DNA of 64,000 nucleotides, taken from positions 1,302,001-1,366,000 of the forward strand of contig CAWJGO010000001.1 in the NCBI GenBank assembly GCA_963842515.1, read 5' to 3'. The position numbers and the translations under genes are program-made. Positions 61,552 through 64,000 of this stretch are shown piece by piece. The DNA is from CADEED01 sp963842515. GTDB lineage: Bacteria > Pseudomonadota > Gammaproteobacteria > Steroidobacterales > Steroidobacteraceae. Positions within the stretch are counted from its first letter, which is position 1. Each line of letters starts with the position of its first letter. The notes under the pieces are model-generated. The model worked only from the letters and a program-made list of their open reading frames with translations. It had not been told where the DNA came from and searched no databases.

Positions 61552-62406
61552 ATGCCGGATATGTCTCGACCTATAACTAACTATCTGGGCTGCCAAGGAT
61601 TTTTCGTCGTTCCCACCTTGCTGCTGCTGGCCGCCTGCGCCGGCAATGGCGAAGGGCTCGATGAAAACGGCGAACCGATTCCGCCCGGGCCTGCACCAAA
61701 CACCGATTTCCAGGAAATTCAGGCGACGATTTTTACGCCGATCTGCACCAACTGCCACATCGGTGCGGGCGCACCGCGGGGCCTGCGCCTGGACGCCGCC
61801 AACAGTTACGCCTTGCTCGTGAACGTCGCGAGCATCGAGGTGCCGGCACTCCTGCGCGTCAACCCGGGCAATCCGGATGCCAGCTATCTCGTGCAGAAGA
61901 TCGAGGGTAATGCCGCGGTCGGCGGGCGCATGCCATTGGGGGGCCAGCCCCTGCCGCAGGACCGCATCGATCTCGTACGTCGCTGGATCTCGGCCGGCGC
62001 CCCGGGGCCCGCCGCGGTGTCTAACAAGTTGACGGTGGCCAGCACCATCCCGGCGACCGCCGAAATCGCGCCAGCCGGCCTCACCCGCCTCAGCGTCATT
62101 TTCGCGGGCGATGTCGATGCCTCGCTTGCCAACATCGAGACCTTCGCGCTTCGCGATGGTCTCGATGCGCCGGTGCCAATCGCTCGCGTCGAGGTGCCGC
62201 TCGGCCGGCCGAATGTCGTCGAACTCACGCTCGCGCGAGCCTTGCCCGCGGGCAGTTACCAGCTCGAAGTTCACGGCGGAGGAGCAATCGCCCTGGCCGA
62301 CAACGCCGGCCACGTTCTCGATGGCGACGCCGACGGTGTCGCGGGTGGTGATTACCTCATGTCCTTCGACGTCAGCTTGGAGTCGACCTCAGGAGAGTCC
62401 CGATGA
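61552..62406 (+). CDS. Lipoprotein with heme-c binding motif
   Basis: A 284-residue protein: lipoprotein signal (VPTLLLLAAC), then TDFQEIQATIFTPICTNCHI, a single C-x-x-C-H heme attachment site, with a methionine-rich end of the domain (GGRMPLGGQPLP). Residues 150-275 form a separate Ig-like domain (SbsA type) with IFAGDVDASLANIETFALRD. It overlaps the porin-like gene by 4 bp (ATGA at 62403). Role probably in electron transfer or binding at the outer membrane; the partner is likely the next gene. Confidence 0.85.
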   Translation: MPDMSRPITNYLGCQGFFVVPTLLLLAACAGNGEGLDENGEPIPPGPAPNTDFQEIQATIFTPICTNCHIGAGAPRGLRLDAANSYALLVNVASIEVPALLRVNPGNPDASYLVQKIEGNAAVGGRMPLGGQPLPQDRIDLVRRWISAGAPGPAAVSNKLTVASTIPATAEIAPAGLTRLSVIFAGDVDASLANIETFALRDGLDAPVPIARVEVPLGRPNVVELTLARALPAGSYQLEVHGGGAIALADNAGHVLDGDADGVAGGDYLMSFDVSLESTSGESR

Positions 62407-63497
62407 TCAGCGTCACTCATTTGCTGCGGGCGGCCGCACTGGTATTGCTCATCGGCTGCGCCTCGCAGGCAAACGCCGAACCCTACCTCGCCGCGCAGAT
62501 GGGCCTGAAGTGCGTGCAGTGCCACGTGAATCCCAGCGGTGGCGGCATGCGGACTGTCTTTGGCAATACCTTCGCGCAGACGCAACTCGCCGCCAAACGT
62601 CTCGGCGCGGAGGAAGACTTGTGGACCGGCCAGGTCATGAAGTTCTTCTCCATCGGCGGCAACGCGCGTGCCAACTACAACTATGTCGACGTGCCGAACC
62701 AGGGCGAGACCAACGATTTTGAAATCGAAGAGGCGCGTGCCTACCTCGATTTCGGCGTGATCCCGAATCGCCTGTCGGTGTACCTCGATCAGCGCTTCGC
62801 TCCCGGCAACTCCATCAACATGGAAGCCAACGTGCGTTACTGGATCAAGGAGAACGCGTTCTACGTCAAGGCGGGCCGCATGTACCTGCCGTTCGGATAC
62901 CGGCTCGAGGACGACAACGCCTTCGTGCGCCAGGTGTCCGGCATCAACATGCAGGCACCGGACCAGGGCGCCGAATTCGGCATCGAACACGGCAGCTGGA
63001 GCGCGCAGCTCGCCGTCAGCAACGGCAGCGGTGGCGCTCCGGAGGACGATCACGGCAAGCAGTTCACGACGCGCGTCGAGTTTGCGCAGTCGGTGTGGCG
63101 CGCCGGTGCGAGCCTGCTGTTCAACGATACGGACCTTGGTGAACGCAGCGGCGCCTCGGTGTTCGGCGCGATTCGCGCCGGCCCGGTCACCTTGCTCGGC
63201 GAGGTCGACTACATCGACGACGACAGCATCGGCGCGGGCGGCCGCAAGCTCATGGCTTCTCTCGCCGAGGCCGACTGGAAGGTGCGGCAGGGACACAACC
63301 TGAAACTGGCATTCGAGTGGTTAGAGCCCAACGACGACGTGGACGAGGACGAGCAGACGCGCGCCAGCCTGTTGTACGAGTGGTCGCCGATCCAGTTCGT
63401 ACAAGTGCGCGCCGGCGTGCGGCGGTATGAGGGCATACCGCAGAACGACAATCAGAACCGGACGCAGTCGTTCGTGCAGCTGCATGGATTTTTCTAG
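62403..63497 (+). CDS. Porin-like outer-membrane protein with heme-c motif
   Basis: A 364-residue protein: signal peptide with cut after ANA, then MGLKCVQCHVNPSGGGMRTV, which holds one C-x-x-C-H motif, followed by a beta-barrel of about 280 residues with alternating strands (ARAYLDFGVIPNRLSVYLDQ, YVKAGRMYLPFGYRLEDDNA) and a terminal Phe (QSFVQLHGFF) as in outer-membrane proteins. The heme site before a barrel suggests a porin-cytochrome fusion. Translation is coupled to the heme lipoprotein. Confidence 0.85.
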   Translation: MISVTHLLRAAALVLLIGCASQANAEPYLAAQMGLKCVQCHVNPSGGGMRTVFGNTFAQTQLAAKRLGAEEDLWTGQVMKFFSIGGNARANYNYVDVPNQGETNDFEIEEARAYLDFGVIPNRLSVYLDQRFAPGNSINMEANVRYWIKENAFYVKAGRMYLPFGYRLEDDNAFVRQVSGINMQAPDQGAEFGIEHGSWSAQLAVSNGSGGAPEDDHGKQFTTRVEFAQSVWRAGASLLFNDTDLGERSGASVFGAIRAGPVTLLGEVDYIDDDSIGAGGRKLMASLAEADWKVRQGHNLKLAFEWLEPNDDVDEDEQTRASLLYEWSPIQFVQVRAGVRRYEGIPQNDNQNRTQSFVQLHGFF

Positions 63498-63550
63498 CGG
63501 AGGACTTGCTGGGTTTGTGCCAGGGACGCCGTTACGGCAAAGTGTCGGCC

Positions 63551-64000
63551 ATGCTCGGCATACATGGGTTCTGGCTGTTCATTGCCACCGCGGTCGTACT
63601 GATCATCACGCCGGGCCAGGACACCTTCTTCATTCTCGGACGCAGTCTCTCCGGCGGGCGGTCCGCCGGAATCGCCGCCGCGCTCGGCATCAGTGCCGGC
63701 AGCGTGTTGCACACTTTCGCGGCCGCGCTCGGGCTGTCGGCACTGCTGGCCGCTTCGCCGTACGCTTTCATGGCGGTGAAGTTTGCCGGTGCGGCCTATC
63801 TCGTCTACATCGGCGTGCGCGCACTGCTGAGTCGTTCGAACGGTCTTGCGGGGAATCAGCCGGGCAGCGGCGGTGACGGCCGCTGGGCCGCGTTCAGGCA
63901 GGGCATCGTCTCGAACTTGCTGAATCCCAAAGTGGCGCTGTTTTTCCTTGCGCTCATGCCGCAGTTCATCGATGCGCACAGCACTGACAAGGTCCTTGCC
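63551..64000 (+). CDS. LysE family transporter, N-terminal part (cut by window end)
   Basis: The first 150 residues of a LysE/RhtB-type exporter of amino acids. It starts MLGIHGFWLFIATAVVLIIT, then PGQDTFFILGRSLSGGRSAG, the family N-terminal signature, and continues through five hydrophobic segments to LNPKVALFFLALMPQFID. Exports amino acids or their derivatives. The gene is open to the right of the window. Confidence 0.9.
   Translation, partial: MLGIHGFWLFIATAVVLIITPGQDTFFILGRSLSGGRSAGIAAALGISAGSVLHTFAAALGLSALLAASPYAFMAVKFAGAAYLVYIGVRALLSRSNGLAGNQPGSGGDGRWAAFRQGIVSNLLNPKVALFFLALMPQFIDAHSTDKVLA

Overview
The window is GC-rich, densely coding DNA from a Gammaproteobacterium. The rpsU-yqeY-dnaG macromolecular-synthesis gene order, the folB-folK pair after tsaD, the fimT-pilV-pilW-pilX-pilY1-pilE minor pilin cluster, a split B12-dependent ribonucleotide reductase (nrdJa/nrdJb) and many secreted polysaccharide-degrading enzymes would fit a Steroidobacter/Nevskia/Xanthomonas-like environmental lineage. 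That placement is inference from gene content; there is no rRNA in the window to test it.

Layout. 1-5257: housekeeping block (partial dnaG, small membrane protein, yqeY, rpsU on the minus strand; tsaD, folB, folK on the plus strand; a pteridine-reductase-like SDR; a MidA-type methyltransferase). 5488-10859: a LytS/LytTR two-component pair, a small HTH protein, uppP, cca and a lipoprotein aminopeptidase whose start codon overlaps that of cca. 11026-15059: a cryptic metallopeptidase-like protein, a GH5 glycosidase, a DegP/HtrA protease, a small membrane protein and an Hsp20 chaperone. 15060-19638: the nrdJ operon, with a probable NrdR box, a catalytic subunit interrupted by a complete intein placed exactly at the thiyl-radical cysteine, and a separate C-terminal subunit nrdJb. 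19639-24200: a decayed secreted gene, two tandem related secreted proteins, a DUF2007 protein and an alpha/beta-hydrolase-like protein that has lost its nucleophile serine. 24206-31089: type IV pilus minor pilins and PilY1.

31086-41234: an ABC-2 exporter, a three-gene secreted/protease/DUF1287 set, a peptide-exporter-like ABC transporter and an M16 peptidase. 41396-50025: RRM protein, CHRD protein, MAPEG protein, a gene that seems to use an ATT start, a ridA remnant, a large M12B metallopeptidase with repeat domains and a sorting tail, a frameshifted lipoprotein, an M48 peptidase and another lipoprotein. 50080-61376: EEP-family and macro-domain proteins, then a carbohydrate block (PD40 propeller protein, GH105, DUF4861, GH10 xylanase, JmjC-like cupin, sialate O-acetylesterase, Tat-exported Gfo/Idh oxidoreductase). 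61552-64000: a heme-c lipoprotein coupled to a porin-like protein with its own heme motif, and a truncated LysE exporter.

The two most unusual items are (1) the nrdJ intein at the catalytic cysteine and (2) two mirror-image hairpin elements between the convergent genes ending at 59614 and 60285. These share a conserved core of about 145 bp but have completely different, near-perfect inverted-repeat arms. Several genes are broken (beta-propeller remnant, ridA remnant, lipoprotein at 47432, possibly the rpsU 3' end), which points to recent decay or local sequence errors. All calls come from reading the sequence; no database search was run.
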